Shown here one piece after another: positions 51,109-60,295 of a stretch of DNA of 64,000 bases (the first letter of the stretch is position 1; every line of letters starts with the position of its first letter). The notes under the pieces are model-generated. The model saw only the letters and a list, made by a program, of their open reading frames with translations. It was not told the origin of the DNA and did no database searches. The DNA lies in the NCBI GenBank assembly GCA_035399845.1, contig DAOPJV010000012.1, positions 62,001 through 126,000 on the forward strand. Direction: 5' to 3'. Position numbers and translations under genes: made by a program. Source of the stretch: ECT2AJA-110-A sp035399845 (lineage in GTDB: Bacteria; Planctomycetota; Phycisphaerae; UBA1845; UTPLA1).

Positions 51109-51555
51109 TCAGCCGGCCGTCTTTTTTTGAAAGACCGCCTGCCGCTTGATCGGGACGTAGCCGAGCCGTTCGTAGAATCGATGCGCCGACGCCCGAACCA
51201 CGTTCGACCGCAAACGGATATCCGTCAGGCCGTTCTCGGCGGCCCAGTCCTCCGCCTGTCGGACCAGCGCCGCCCCAACGCCCTGTCCACGGGCCGACTC
51301 GTCCACGACCAGCCCGACGATCTCCGCAAAGGGGCCCGACTCCAGAAGCGTTCTTCGCGATATGTGAATCCAGCCCACGACGTCGCCCGTCGCATTTTCG
51401 CGGACAAAGACCGCGTCGGCGCCAGAGGCCTCGATCTCGGAGAATCGCGCGGTGAGGGAATCGGCCGACGACGGATAGCCGAGCTGCGCCGACAGCCGAA
51501 GCACGGCGGGCAGATCCGCGGCTCGACATTTTCGCAAAGCGGCGTCGTCGGCCAT
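51109..51555 (-). CDS. GNAT-family N-acetyltransferase
   Basis: 148 residues with a complete GNAT fold. VGWIHISRR is strand 4, EIVGLVVDESARGQGVGAAL is the acetyl-CoA loop, and SNVVRASAHRFYERLGY is the C-terminal signature. It probably acetylates a small molecule or amine. It starts 8 bp after the purH stop and lies 112 bp before the C39-like gene, so it may belong either to purH or to the ligase group. GNAT domains are known to be fused or adjacent to C39 peptidases in similar clusters. Confidence 0.85.
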   Translation of the reverse strand: MADDAALRKCRAADLPAVLRLSAQLGYPSSADSLTARFSEIEASGADAVFVRENATGDVVGWIHISRRTLLESGPFAEIVGLVVDESARGQGVGAALVRQAEDWAAENGLTDIRLRSNVVRASAHRFYERLGYVPIKRQAVFQKKTAG

Positions 51556-51563
51556 GGGTGAGC

Positions 51564-53336
51564 TCAGTGCCTGAAATGGCGTACGCCGGTCACGACCATC
51601 GCAATGCCGCGTTCATTCGCGGCGGCGATGACCTCGTCATCCCGCTTGCTGCCGCCCGGCTGGATGATCGCCGTGACGCCCGCCTCCGCGAGAATGTCGA
51701 GTCCGTCGTGGAACGGGAAAAAGGCGTCGCTGGCCGCCACGGCGCCCGCGAGCTTTTCGCCGTGGCCATTCTCCCGGGCAAGCCACGTGGCGATCCGGCA
51801 GCTCATGACGCGGGACATCTGACCCGCGCCATTGCCGATCAGCATGCCGTCCCTGCAGATTGTGATGGCGTTGCTCTTTGTGTGCTTGCAGACGAGCCAC
51901 GCCATTCGCAGATCCGTCATCTCCTTGGCGCTTGGCTTTCGTTCCGTCACGACGCGCCAGTCTGATTCGTTCAGCCCCACGAGATCGGGCGTCTGAATCA
52001 GCATGCCGCCGGCGATCCGCCTGACGTCGAAGCTCTCGTCCGTCGGGGCGTCGTCGATCATCCCGACTTCCAGCAGGCGCGCCCGCTTGCCCCATTTCTT
52101 TGCAGTGCGAATGATCTGAACCGCGTCCTCGTCAAAACCAGGGGCGACGATCACTTCGACGAAGAACGCCTGCGGCGGATGCTCGCAGCCATTCGATGTC
52201 GAATCCTGCCTGAACAGCTGCAGCGTGCCCATCACCGTTTCAGCAAAGGCCGCATCCACGCGGAAATTGACGGCCAGAATTCCGCCCATCGCCGCATTCG
52301 GATCCCCCAGGTAGGCCCGGCGATAGGCCTCGACCGGGTCCTTTGCCAGGCCGACGCCGCACGCGTTCGTGTGCTTGATGAACACACACGTCGGGATCGT
52401 CGGTTTCGCCTCGACGGGCTCCAGGATGTCGACAACGCCCTCCACGTCCTCGCCCGGATTCCGGGCGGGCAGGCCCAGCTCCCGATGGATCTCGGCGCAG
52501 AGATTCACGGCGGCGTCGGCGTCCACGTAGTTGTTGTACGACATCGCGATCGTCTCGCCCTCCTCGTCTTCACCGACGGCGTGACCGTCCGTGGAGGTGA
52601 GATCGAGCGGATTCGTGTCGCCGTACATCGACAGCATCTCGGCGCCCTGATGTGAATTCTCGCCGTAGCGAAGGGCGCCCCAGCTCCAGAGCCGGATCGT
52701 GTGCACGAGCGGATTGTCATCCTCGCTGTCCCGGCTGAGCCACGACGCCACGACGGAATCGTAATGCCCCGTCTCCCAGAAGGCGCCGAATCCGTTGGAC
52801 TTGTAGAGATCCCGCCAGCCCTCCTCGTCATCTTCATCGCGATAGGTGCGCATGGCGTCAACGACCACGTCATACAGATGCGCCTGGTCAACGACGAGCA
52901 CGTGCCTGTGATTCTTGGCCGCGGCGCGAAGCATGCAGGGACCGCCGATGTCGATCATTTCGATCGCCTCGTCGAATGTGCAGTCTTCGCGATTGATCGT
53001 TTCTTCAAACGGGTAGAGGTTCACGACGACCATGTCGATGGGCCGAATGCCGTGCTCCTGCAACTGACGCATGTGCACGGGATTGTCGCGATCGGCCAGG
53101 ATACCGGCGTGGATCTTCGGATGCAGCGTCTTCACGCGGCCATCCAGCATTTCCGGAAACCCCGTGACCTGCTCGACCATCGTGACAGGAACGCCGTCCG
53201 CCTTCAGATGCTTCGCCGTCCCGCCGGTCGATATGATCTCGATGCCGAATTCATCGACAAGCGTCCGGGCGAATTCGCTGACGCCCCGCTTGTCATACAC
53301 GGCGACCAATGCTCGTTTGATGGTGATTTCGGCCAT
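51564..53336 (-). CDS. purH: Bifunctional AICAR transformylase / IMP cyclohydrolase
   Basis: 590 residues performing the last two steps of purine synthesis. The N-terminal MGS-like cyclohydrolase part reads ALVAVYDKRGVSEFARTLVD, FPEMLDGRVKTLHPKIHAG, and VVVNLYPFEET. The transformylase part has FIKHTNACGVGLAKDPVEAY with the catalytic Lys-His, and HTKSNAITICRDG. The C terminus is VTGVRHFRH. It is about 60 residues longer than usual. Part of the excess is an acidic insert, GHAVGEDEEGETIAMS and nearby residues. It leads the operon that includes the GNAT and ligase genes. Confidence 0.95.
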   Translation of the reverse strand: MAEITIKRALVAVYDKRGVSEFARTLVDEFGIEIISTGGTAKHLKADGVPVTMVEQVTGFPEMLDGRVKTLHPKIHAGILADRDNPVHMRQLQEHGIRPIDMVVVNLYPFEETINREDCTFDEAIEMIDIGGPCMLRAAAKNHRHVLVVDQAHLYDVVVDAMRTYRDEDDEEGWRDLYKSNGFGAFWETGHYDSVVASWLSRDSEDDNPLVHTIRLWSWGALRYGENSHQGAEMLSMYGDTNPLDLTSTDGHAVGEDEEGETIAMSYNNYVDADAAVNLCAEIHRELGLPARNPGEDVEGVVDILEPVEAKPTIPTCVFIKHTNACGVGLAKDPVEAYRRAYLGDPNAAMGGILAVNFRVDAAFAETVMGTLQLFRQDSTSNGCEHPPQAFFVEVIVAPGFDEDAVQIIRTAKKWGKRARLLEVGMIDDAPTDESFDVRRIAGGMLIQTPDLVGLNESDWRVVTERKPSAKEMTDLRMAWLVCKHTKSNAITICRDGMLIGNGAGQMSRVMSCRIATWLARENGHGEKLAGAVAASDAFFPFHDGLDILAEAGVTAIIQPGGSKRDDEVIAAANERGIAMVVTGVRHFRH

Positions 53337-53378
53337 CGGAGTCCCTCGTTCAAGTGGCGCCCGCGCGTCGGCGAACTG

Positions 53379-53402
53379 AAAAAAAGCGGCCGATTCGCCG
53401 CT
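53379..53402 (-). terminator. Intrinsic terminator between the PQQ-like gene and purH
   Basis: On the minus strand a 6-bp stem AGCGGC...GCCGCT with a 6-nt loop is followed by seven T. It lies 106 bp after the PQQ-like gene stop and 43 bp before the purH start, so it ends the upstream transcript. Confidence 0.65.
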
Positions 53403-53507
53403 CGAGCGAACCGACCGCTAAGGGTATCCGATTGTCGGCCGCTGGCAATCAGCCCGGGCGGCCGGGGAACGTTTCACGTCGGCGTTCAGACGCCGACGCG
53501 CGATGGA

Positions 53508-55340
53508 TCACCAGTCGTCGTCGTCCCCGTCGTCGTCATCGTCGTCCTTGTCCTTGCCCTTGCCCTTGTCGCCGTCCTTGTCTGAATCATCCTCGTCGGC
53601 GTCCTTCTTGCTGTCGTCATCGCCGCCATCGTCGTCGCCCCAGACGTCGTCATCATCGTCATCGTCTTTCCTGGGCTTGGCTTCTTCTTTGGGCTTCTCT
53701 TCCTTCCTGACGTCCTTCGGCTTGGCCTCGCCCGTGGGCTTCACGAGATTCCGCACGCCGACTGGAGTCCGGTTGCTCGTGCTGACCAGCCAGTCATCGT
53801 CATCGAGGAAAGAGTAGGAAGGTCGCTCCGAGGCGCGGCTGGATTCCGCCCGGGCCTTCGCCGCGGCTTCGCGCTTCGCCTTCGCCTCGGCCAGGAGCGT
53901 ATTCAGTTCCCGCGCCCGCTTGTCATTCTGCAGAACAAGCGCGAGCTGCGCCGGCTGGAGATACGGGGCGTCCTTCGGTCGAAGACACGTCAGCCTGCCC
54001 GACTGCGTGCCGAGGATGACCAGTTGATTCTCGACGTTCGCCAGCGCGTAGTCGGCGGAGGGAATCGCCACTGTGGCGACTTCCTGACCGTCGGCGACCT
54101 TCAGGCGGACCAGGCGACGCGTCGAGGGTTCCCACAGATAGGCCTCATCATCCATCCGCGCCAGGAAGTCCGCGGAGCCGGGACGATTCCACTTGATGGC
54201 GCCGTCCTCGACACTGACGGCGTAGAGTCCGTCCGAGGTCCGCTGGAAAATCAGGTCACCCGAGACGATCGGCGCCACGACGGGCGCCTCATCGAATCGC
54301 TGCTGCCAGATGCGATCGCCGGCCAGTCTCGGAGAGTTGTCCGGATTGACGCGCTGCAGGCAGTAAAGCGAGCGATCGGCCGAGGCCACAAACACGTGGT
54401 CCTTCGTCACGACAGGAGGCACAAAGATGGCGCCGTCCGTGTAGAACTCGAAGATCTTGTCCCGGCGTCGCTGCGTCGCGGCGGCGCATCGGCCGTCCTG
54501 ATCGCAGAAATACACGTTGTTCTCAAAAAGCACCGGCGCGGCGGACATGTTGCGCGGCGTCGTGACCTGCCAGTTCTGGAACCCCGACAGGAATCGAATC
54601 GAGTACATCCGCTGGTTGGCGGCGCCGAAGAACAGGTCTTCATCGTTCGCCACGGCCGGGCTGCTCGGCGCAAACGGCAGTTTGACGGCGTCGATCGGCA
54701 CGCCGATGTCGGCCCAGACTTTGTCACCCGATCGAACGTGCGTCGTTCGTTCGTCCTGCAGAATCTGTCCCTTGCTGATGCGATCGCCGATGACTGTCAC
54801 CCGCAGTCGTGCAATCGGCGCCGCGCCGATCGACGCGGAATCACCGGCGCCGACGATATCCAGCACATCGTCCAGTCGCACGCCATGAGCGCGCCCCAGC
54901 GAGATCTCCGCGGTATCGTGCTGAACCGTAATGATGACGCCGCGAAGCTTGCGCGGCTGCTCCGCCGGAAGCCCCGTGCGACGATCAATGACCTTGACCG
55001 ATCCGGGCCCCGTGAAGAACGCGTAGCTGTCTGAATGTGTCGGAGGAAGAACCGTCTGTCCCGGCTCGCCGACACGCGACACCCAGCGAACGACGCCGGT
55101 CCCGGCGTGAATCACAACAGCGATGTTCGACGGCGTCATCAGATAGATGTTGTCGTCGACAAGTGTCGTCTGCCCGGCAAACTCCCCCGCAGGCAGCGGC
55201 GCGTCGGCCTTCCAGAATGTCTGCATGCCCAGGCGCTCGGCGTCCTCCGGCTTCACCAGCGATTGAGCAAAGCTCGGGACCGCGGGGCCAACCAATGAGC
55301 ATAGAAGGGTCGCAACAGCGACGCGGGTGGTGATCATCAT
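53508..55340 (-). CDS. Secreted PQQ-like beta-propeller protein with acidic C-terminal tail
   Basis: 610 residues. The signal peptide is MITTRVAVATLLCSLVGPAV. The middle has PQQ-like blade repeats, such as TGVVRWVSRVGEPGQTVLPP, DGAIKWNRPGSADFLARMDD and RMYSIRFLSGFQNWQVTT. A central insert (about 150-205) contains a GRAHGVRLDDVLDIVGAG-type beta domain. After a helical segment rich in Ala/Lys/Arg comes a tail of about 60 residues dominated by Asp and Lys, ending in DDDDGDDDDW. The tail could bind cations or anchor the protein to a polymer. The ATG at 55340 has a GAGGAG ribosome binding site. Confidence 0.8.
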   Translation of the reverse strand: MMITTRVAVATLLCSLVGPAVPSFAQSLVKPEDAERLGMQTFWKADAPLPAGEFAGQTTLVDDNIYLMTPSNIAVVIHAGTGVVRWVSRVGEPGQTVLPPTHSDSYAFFTGPGSVKVIDRRTGLPAEQPRKLRGVIITVQHDTAEISLGRAHGVRLDDVLDIVGAGDSASIGAAPIARLRVTVIGDRISKGQILQDERTTHVRSGDKVWADIGVPIDAVKLPFAPSSPAVANDEDLFFGAANQRMYSIRFLSGFQNWQVTTPRNMSAAPVLFENNVYFCDQDGRCAAATQRRRDKIFEFYTDGAIFVPPVVTKDHVFVASADRSLYCLQRVNPDNSPRLAGDRIWQQRFDEAPVVAPIVSGDLIFQRTSDGLYAVSVEDGAIKWNRPGSADFLARMDDEAYLWEPSTRRLVRLKVADGQEVATVAIPSADYALANVENQLVILGTQSGRLTCLRPKDAPYLQPAQLALVLQNDKRARELNTLLAEAKAKREAAAKARAESSRASERPSYSFLDDDDWLVSTSNRTPVGVRNLVKPTGEAKPKDVRKEEKPKEEAKPRKDDDDDDDVWGDDDGGDDDSKKDADEDDSDKDGDKGKGKDKDDDDDDGDDDDW

Positions 55341-55939
55341 CTTGCAAAGCTCCTCGCGGCGGGAAAGGCGGAGGCGATCGGCCTCGGCGCTCACCTACAT
55401 CTGGCGGGATTCGTGGGTCGCTCGTCCCCCCCGGGGCACGGCGGCGCAATCGACGTAAAGTCGTCCCACCCAATGTAATAGGGCTCACGCCGCAGGGTCA
55501 AGCAAATCGGGCAAGGTCCCGCCGGATGACCGCGATTTATAGGCCAGTGCGCGACGGAGCGTCCGCAAATGAAAATCTCGGCCAGACGCTCGAAAACCGC
55601 CCGCCGGATCGGCGCAAACGCGCCGGCCGCCCGCAGTCATGGTCCGACAATCCTGACAACGAAGTATGGTCGGCCGTAAGACTTGCAAATGCTGCGCGAC
55701 GCGGGGATAATCAAGCATCGCTGCCGAGCGAATGGCCAACACGGCCAGGACCGAGCATCGGACGCCGGCGGCTACCTTCCCGCCTCCGAGTGAGCGAAAG
55801 CCCAGCGCTTTTCGACGCCAATCGGAGCCGACAGACTGCAAACGCCCCGAGGGGGGGCTTGAGAGAGAGAAGCTTAGCACACAAGCATTCCACCGGCGGC
55901 AGCCGAGCTTTCAATCGTTGACGATCCGGAGGTTACGTC
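55341..55939. other. Intergenic region between divergent PQQ-like and coiled-coil genes
   Basis: 599 bp with no gene that I can support. Open frames here, including one of 131 codons on the minus strand, have no recognisable domain, signal or ribosome binding site. The region must contain the promoters for both flanking transcripts. A CTTGAGAGAGAGAAGC stretch lies at about 55859-55874, with no clear -35/-10 pair. Confidence 0.45.
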
Positions 55940-56836
55940 GTGAGCGTCCTGACCAAACTGTTCGTGTTGATTCTGACTGTGTTGTCCATTGCCCTGAGCA
56001 TGCTCACCATCGGCACCATGGCCGCGCAGCAAAACTGGAAGCAGAGCGCCACTGATTACAAAGGTGAGGCCACTGCGGCCATCGCGCAGCTCGACGCTGT
56101 CACGGCGAGCAACGCCCTTGAACAGCAGCGAGCCGTCGCCCGCCTCGAAAGCATGCAGGCGGAGATCACCAAGCTGCGAAACGATATCAACGACTATCGC
56201 ATCCAGCTGGCCAACTCTCAGCAGAAGATCGCCAGCACGACGAACCAGCTCAACAACGAGCAGGCCCAGGCCACGAGCCTTGCCGAGCACAACAAGATGC
56301 TCGAAGGCGCCCGGACCCGCGAGCAGGAACTCGTCGCCAAGCTCTCCGAACGCAACTCGCGCCTGACCCGCGAGAACATTGACCTGAATGATCGCGTCAA
56401 GGAACTGACGGCCAACATGGCCATGGCCCAGTCCCGCGTCCGAGCCCTCAAGGAGCAGCTCGGTGGCGGCATGGGCGCGCAGCTCGGCGCCGCCGAGCCG
56501 ACGCAGATCCCCGGCGGTCCCGCCATCGTTCAGGCCTACACGCCGAGCGCGTCGGCCCCCGTCGGTCTCTCCGACATCACGGCGCCGATCCGAGGTGAAG
56601 TCACGGCCGTTCGCGGCGACCTTGCCGAGATCTCCGTGGGCAGCGCCGATGGCGTCGGACACGGCATGCGTTTCCTGCTCTATCGACGCACGGGCGCCTC
56701 GCCGAAATACGTCGGCACGCTCCGCATCACGGCCGTCGAGGCGAACGCCGCCGCCGGCGTGATCGAGCAGTCGGAAGGTGACATCAGCGTCGGCGATGCG
56801 GCCCGCGACCAGGCCAGCTTCGCGATGGGTGGCTGA
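55940..56836 (+). CDS. MreC-like membrane-anchored coiled-coil protein
   Basis: 298 residues. The N-terminal helix is LTKLFVLILTVLSIALSMLT. A coiled coil follows (about 40-175), rich in Gln, Glu, Asn and Ala, then a Gly-rich linker. The C-terminal beta domain reads APIRGEVTAVRGDLAEISVG and DGVGHGMRFLLYRRTG, ending YVGTLRITAVEANAAAGVIE and SVGDAARD. This order (TM, coiled coil, beta domain with GVxxGM) resembles MreC, and mreB follows 0.5 kb downstream. It may organise cell-wall growth in the periplasm. Similarity to MreC is by architecture, and true homology is unsure. Confidence 0.65.
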   Translation: MSVLTKLFVLILTVLSIALSMLTIGTMAAQQNWKQSATDYKGEATAAIAQLDAVTASNALEQQRAVARLESMQAEITKLRNDINDYRIQLANSQQKIASTTNQLNNEQAQATSLAEHNKMLEGARTREQELVAKLSERNSRLTRENIDLNDRVKELTANMAMAQSRVRALKEQLGGGMGAQLGAAEPTQIPGGPAIVQAYTPSASAPVGLSDITAPIRGEVTAVRGDLAEISVGSADGVGHGMRFLLYRRTGASPKYVGTLRITAVEANAAAGVIEQSEGDISVGDAARDQASFAMGG

Positions 56837-56966
56837 TCGAACGAACCGGGGACGCCGCACTTCGCCGGCCGCCGGACACCGGTGGGCGAAAGTCCGGCGA
56901 GTTTGAAGAAACGCTCGGCGATAAATACGAACGCCGACAACCACTTAAGACTTGGGAGTGACAGCG

Positions 56967-57134
56967 ATGGCCAATATGCCCGGTGGCGCCTACCGATCAA
57001 GCGGCGGCAAGGCGGACAACGACATCTACACGGCGCTTGTGATCATCGCCTGCTGCGTGGTCGGTCTCGCCGTCGGATTCGTCTCCTACAAGGCGATCGA
57101 ACTCCTCGGATCGCTCCCGAGCTTCAAGCTCTGA
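56967..57134 (+). CDS. Small single-span membrane protein before mreB
   Basis: A 55-residue protein: a Gly/Ser/Lys-rich N terminus, then DIYTALVIIACCVVGLAVGF as one helix with two Cys, and a short C-terminal tail (SYKAIELLGSLPSFKL). A GGGAG ribosome binding site precedes the ATG. It lies between the MreC-like gene and mreB, so it may be a cell-shape accessory. No family is recognised. Confidence 0.65.
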   Translation: MANMPGGAYRSSGGKADNDIYTALVIIACCVVGLAVGFVSYKAIELLGSLPSFKL

Positions 57135-57160
57135 TTCCGGCGCCTCCCGGCGCCTGTCTC

Positions 57161-57182
57161 GCTCGGCGCATCTGCGCCGAGC
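57161..57182 (+). terminator. Hairpin after the small membrane gene
   Basis: A 9-bp perfect stem GCTCGGCGC...GCGCCGAGC with a 4-nt loop lies 26 bp after the stop. The T-run after it is weak (AACATTTC), so it may be only a partial terminator or an attenuator before mreB. Confidence 0.5.
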
Positions 57183-57354
57183 AACATTTCACAAGCTTCG
57201 TTTTCACACGCAACAATTTCCTGACCTTCCGATGACGCGCCGACGTAGGACGTGTAGAATGCGTCGCAGTTGAGGAAGCGTTTGCAGGCCTCTGCGCCGT
57301 TAGCCATATCGGCGATCCAACCGTTTCGACCATAAGCAGAGAGGGACCTCGGCT

Positions 57355-58410
57355 TTGCTATTCGACTCCCTGATGGGCATGTTCAGTGTCGATATGGGAA
57401 TCGACCTGGGCACGTGCAACACGCTCGTATGCGTGAAGGGGGAAGGTATCGTCCTGAACGAACCTTCCGTCGTTGCCGTGCGCAAGGGGACGAACCAGGT
57501 TCTGCAGAACGGCAACGCCGTTGGTCTCGTCGCCAAGGAAATGCTCGGTAAAACGCCGGGCAGCATCTCCGCCATCAGACCGCTCAAGGACGGCGTCATC
57601 GCCGACTTCGATATCACTGAGGCGATGCTCGGTTACTTCATTCGCAAAGTACACGGCGGACGCAGCCGATTGATTCGCCCCCGCGTTGTCATCGCCGTTC
57701 CCTCCGGCATCACGGCCGTCGAGAAGCGCGCGGTCTACGGCTCCGCCGAACGCGCCGGCGCGCGACGCGTCTATCTGATTGAAGAACCCATGGCCGCCGG
57801 TATCGGCTCGGGACTTCCGATCGCCGAGGCCCGCGCCAGCATGATTGTCGACATCGGCGGCGGCACGACCGAAGTCGCCATCATGTCACTCGCTGACGTC
57901 TCCGTGGCACAGTCAATCCGTGTCGCCGGCGATGACATGGACGAGGCGATCATCGCCCACATGAAGCGAACCTATAACCTCCAGATCGGTCCACAGACGG
58001 CCGAGTGGCTTAAGATCGAAATCGGTTCCGCCTCCCCGCTCGACCAGGAAGTGTCGGTCGACGTGCGCGGCCGTGACATGATCAGCGGACTTCCGCGAAA
58101 GACCGTCGTCACGAGCCAGGAGATTCGCGAGGCCCTTCGCGAGCCGATCAGCCATATCCTGGATACCGTGACCCACACGCTGGAGAGCTGCGAGCCGGAG
58201 CTTGCGGCCGACCTCGTTGACAACGGCATCCACCTCTGCGGCGGCGGCGCCCTGCTCCGCGGTCTGGATTCCGTCATGTCCGATGCGACGGGCCTGACGG
58301 TCAAAGTCGTGGACGACCCCCTCTCCTGCGTCGCCCGCGGCACGAGTGTCTATCTCGAGAATCTCGCCGAGTGGAAGGACACGCTCGAGAGCGATCATCA
58401 CAATCTCTGA
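57355..58410 (+). CDS. mreB: Rod shape-determining protein MreB
   Basis: A 351-residue actin homologue. MGIDLGTCNTLVCVKGEGIV with VLNEPSVV is the phosphate-1 region, IVDIGGGTTEVAIMSL is phosphate-2, and LCGGGALLRGLDSV is the adenosine region. MreB polymerises on the inner membrane and directs peptidoglycan growth with MreC, MreD and RodA. The start is a TTG at 57355 with AGAGGGA about 10 bases upstream; an ATG at 57373 would cut the N-terminal amphipathic helix. The presence of MreB argues for a peptidoglycan-containing, non-coccoid lineage. Confidence 0.95.
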   Translation: MLFDSLMGMFSVDMGIDLGTCNTLVCVKGEGIVLNEPSVVAVRKGTNQVLQNGNAVGLVAKEMLGKTPGSISAIRPLKDGVIADFDITEAMLGYFIRKVHGGRSRLIRPRVVIAVPSGITAVEKRAVYGSAERAGARRVYLIEEPMAAGIGSGLPIAEARASMIVDIGGGTTEVAIMSLADVSVAQSIRVAGDDMDEAIIAHMKRTYNLQIGPQTAEWLKIEIGSASPLDQEVSVDVRGRDMISGLPRKTVVTSQEIREALREPISHILDTVTHTLESCEPELAADLVDNGIHLCGGGALLRGLDSVMSDATGLTVKVVDDPLSCVARGTSVYLENLAEWKDTLESDHHNL

Positions 58411-58447
58411 TCCGACACACTTCGCGATCGCGATTCACTGAATTACC

Positions 58448-59704
58448 ATGGCCCGTCGCATGAGAATCCTGACGGCCAGATTCGTTGTCCCCGTCACGAC
58501 GCCCGTCATCGAACGCGGCGCCCTCCTGCTGCGCGATGGTCACATTCGCGCTCTCGGTTCGCTCGAGACGATTGCAGGGACCGCCCCGACGGGAACGCCC
58601 ATCGAGGACCTGGGCGACGCCGCCCTGCTGCCGGGCTTCGTCAATCCGCACACGCATCTCGAACTGACGGCCTATCACGGCGTTCTGCCGCGTGCGCCGC
58701 TGTGGGAATGGTTCAACACACTGCTGCCGAGCCGACTGACGCCAGGCGCCGCCGATCGTGAGCTCGCGTCGCTGCGTCGGGGCGCGCAAATGAGCCTCGA
58801 CGCGGGCGTAACGCTCATCGGCGACATCTCCCGCTGCGGGATCACGGCGTCGGCGCTGGGCGAATCTCCGATCCGGCGTATCTGCTTTGTCGAGCTGATC
58901 AGCGGCGCGTCCGCCCCGCCATCCAACATTGCGGAACTTGAGTCCATGTCGGCGGATACCGAGCAGTCGCACGGAGGCGACAGATGCGTGATCGGCGTCA
59001 CGCCGCACGCCCCCTATACCGTGACGCCGACGGACCTGCGCGCTTCAGTCCAACTCGCGACCCGGCGACGCTGTCCATTGACGATGCACCTGCTGGAGAC
59101 GATCGAGGAACGTGACTGGCTCCATGGCCGCCCGGGTTTCCTCGCGACATTCCTGAGAGATCGCGGTCTGACGTGCGCCGACCATCAGCCCGACAGTCCG
59201 TCCGCCCTGCTCAAGGCGGCCGGCTTTGACGAGTTCCCCGCCCTCTTCGCACATGTGAACTACGACGACGCGGAGACAACATCACTCATCGCGAAGGCCG
59301 GTTCCTCCGTTGTCTATTGCCCACGCGCTCACGCCTGGTTCGGACACGAGGGTCATCCCTGGCGCGCATTGCTGCAAGCCGGCGTCAATGTCTGCGTCGG
59401 GACAGACAGCCTGGCGAGTAATGACTCACTGTCGATTCTGGACGAGCTTCGTTTCCTTGCGATGCGTCATCCGGATGTCAACGCCGGCGAGTTGCTGTCG
59501 ATGGGAACGTCGCGGAGCGCACACGCGCTGGGTGTCGCGCCATTCGCCGGCAGACTCGAACCCGGCGCATGGGCCGATGTGTGTGCGATTCCCTGCGTCG
59601 CAAAATCCACGAATCAGGTCGTCGACGAGATCATTCGGGGCGCCGCGCAGCCGGCGCGGACATGGGTCGCCGGCGCCGACGTGTCTATGCCGGACGGTCT
59701 GTGA
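58448..59704 (+). CDS. Amidohydrolase-superfamily metal-dependent deaminase (COG0402-type)
   Basis: 418 residues. The metal-binding His pair is in LPGFVNPHTHLELTAYHG, the third ligand region in GVTPHAPYTV, then LFAHVNYDD and the Asp in VCVGTDSLASNDSLSIL. N- and C-terminal parts form the usual small beta-sandwich. COG0402 deaminases act on guanine, S-adenosylhomocysteine or aminodeoxyfutalosine. Futalosine-pathway menaquinone synthesis is common in related bacteria, and 6-amino-6-deoxyfutalosine deaminase is one possibility. The sequence alone does not decide. It lies 37 bp after mreB. Confidence 0.85.
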   Translation: MARRMRILTARFVVPVTTPVIERGALLLRDGHIRALGSLETIAGTAPTGTPIEDLGDAALLPGFVNPHTHLELTAYHGVLPRAPLWEWFNTLLPSRLTPGAADRELASLRRGAQMSLDAGVTLIGDISRCGITASALGESPIRRICFVELISGASAPPSNIAELESMSADTEQSHGGDRCVIGVTPHAPYTVTPTDLRASVQLATRRRCPLTMHLLETIEERDWLHGRPGFLATFLRDRGLTCADHQPDSPSALLKAAGFDEFPALFAHVNYDDAETTSLIAKAGSSVVYCPRAHAWFGHEGHPWRALLQAGVNVCVGTDSLASNDSLSILDELRFLAMRHPDVNAGELLSMGTSRSAHALGVAPFAGRLEPGAWADVCAIPCVAKSTNQVVDEIIRGAAQPARTWVAGADVSMPDGL

Positions 59705-59917
59705 TTTCAACCTTACACACGTTTTTTTGCCCGCCATTTACGGCATCTCTCATACGATTGACCGATTATTCGCACGAATCCTTGAGTGTCGCCGAACGGA
59801 TCTTACAATGGCGCTCGGTCCGGGGTTCCGGTCCAACCGCGGTTCCCCCCAGCTGCGCGCCGGGCCCCGGCCACTTTGTTTTCTGTAACGCCAAACCGCT
59901 CGGAGCGATGATTCATA

Positions 59918-60289
59918 ATGACTGACGAGGCGCCGAAGATTCACATCGATGACGACTGGAAGAGCGAGGCCGCCGCCGAGAAGGAGCGGCTCGCCAACGA
60001 GGTCGAAGCCAGGGACGCTGGCCCGATCCCGGCGCCGACGTTTGTCGAGATTGTTCAGACGCTCGCGATGCAGGTCATGGTTGGCCTGGGTGGCATGCAG
60101 GGACCGAATGGCCAGCCGATCCCGCCCAATCTCGACCTGGCGAAGCACTTCATCGACATGCTCGATGTGCTGGAGAAGAAGACGAAGGGCAATCTGGATC
60201 AGGACGAACAGACGATCCTGGACACGACGCTCCATCAGCTCCGCATGGCCTACGTCGAGTCCGTCGGTGGTCACGGCGCAGCCCGCTAG
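59918..60289 (+). CDS. DUF1844 domain protein
   Basis: 123 residues. After an acidic N terminus the domain starts TFVEIVQTLAMQVMVGLGGM and continues DLAKHFIDMLDVLEKKTKGN, then LHQLRMAYVES. This matches DUF1844 closely. The family is short, soluble and of unknown function, and widespread in planctomycetes, acidobacteria and deltaproteobacteria. It stops 6 bp from the convergent dacB stop. Confidence 0.9.
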   Translation: MTDEAPKIHIDDDWKSEAAAEKERLANEVEARDAGPIPAPTFVEIVQTLAMQVMVGLGGMQGPNGQPIPPNLDLAKHFIDMLDVLEKKTKGNLDQDEQTILDTTLHQLRMAYVESVGGHGAAR

Positions 60290-60295
60290 GCGGGC

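Noticed and set aside
55485..55880. 131-codon minus-strand frame between the PQQ-like and MreC-like genes
   Set aside because: No domain, no signal, no ribosome binding site and no sign of selection; GC-rich DNA gives many such frames.
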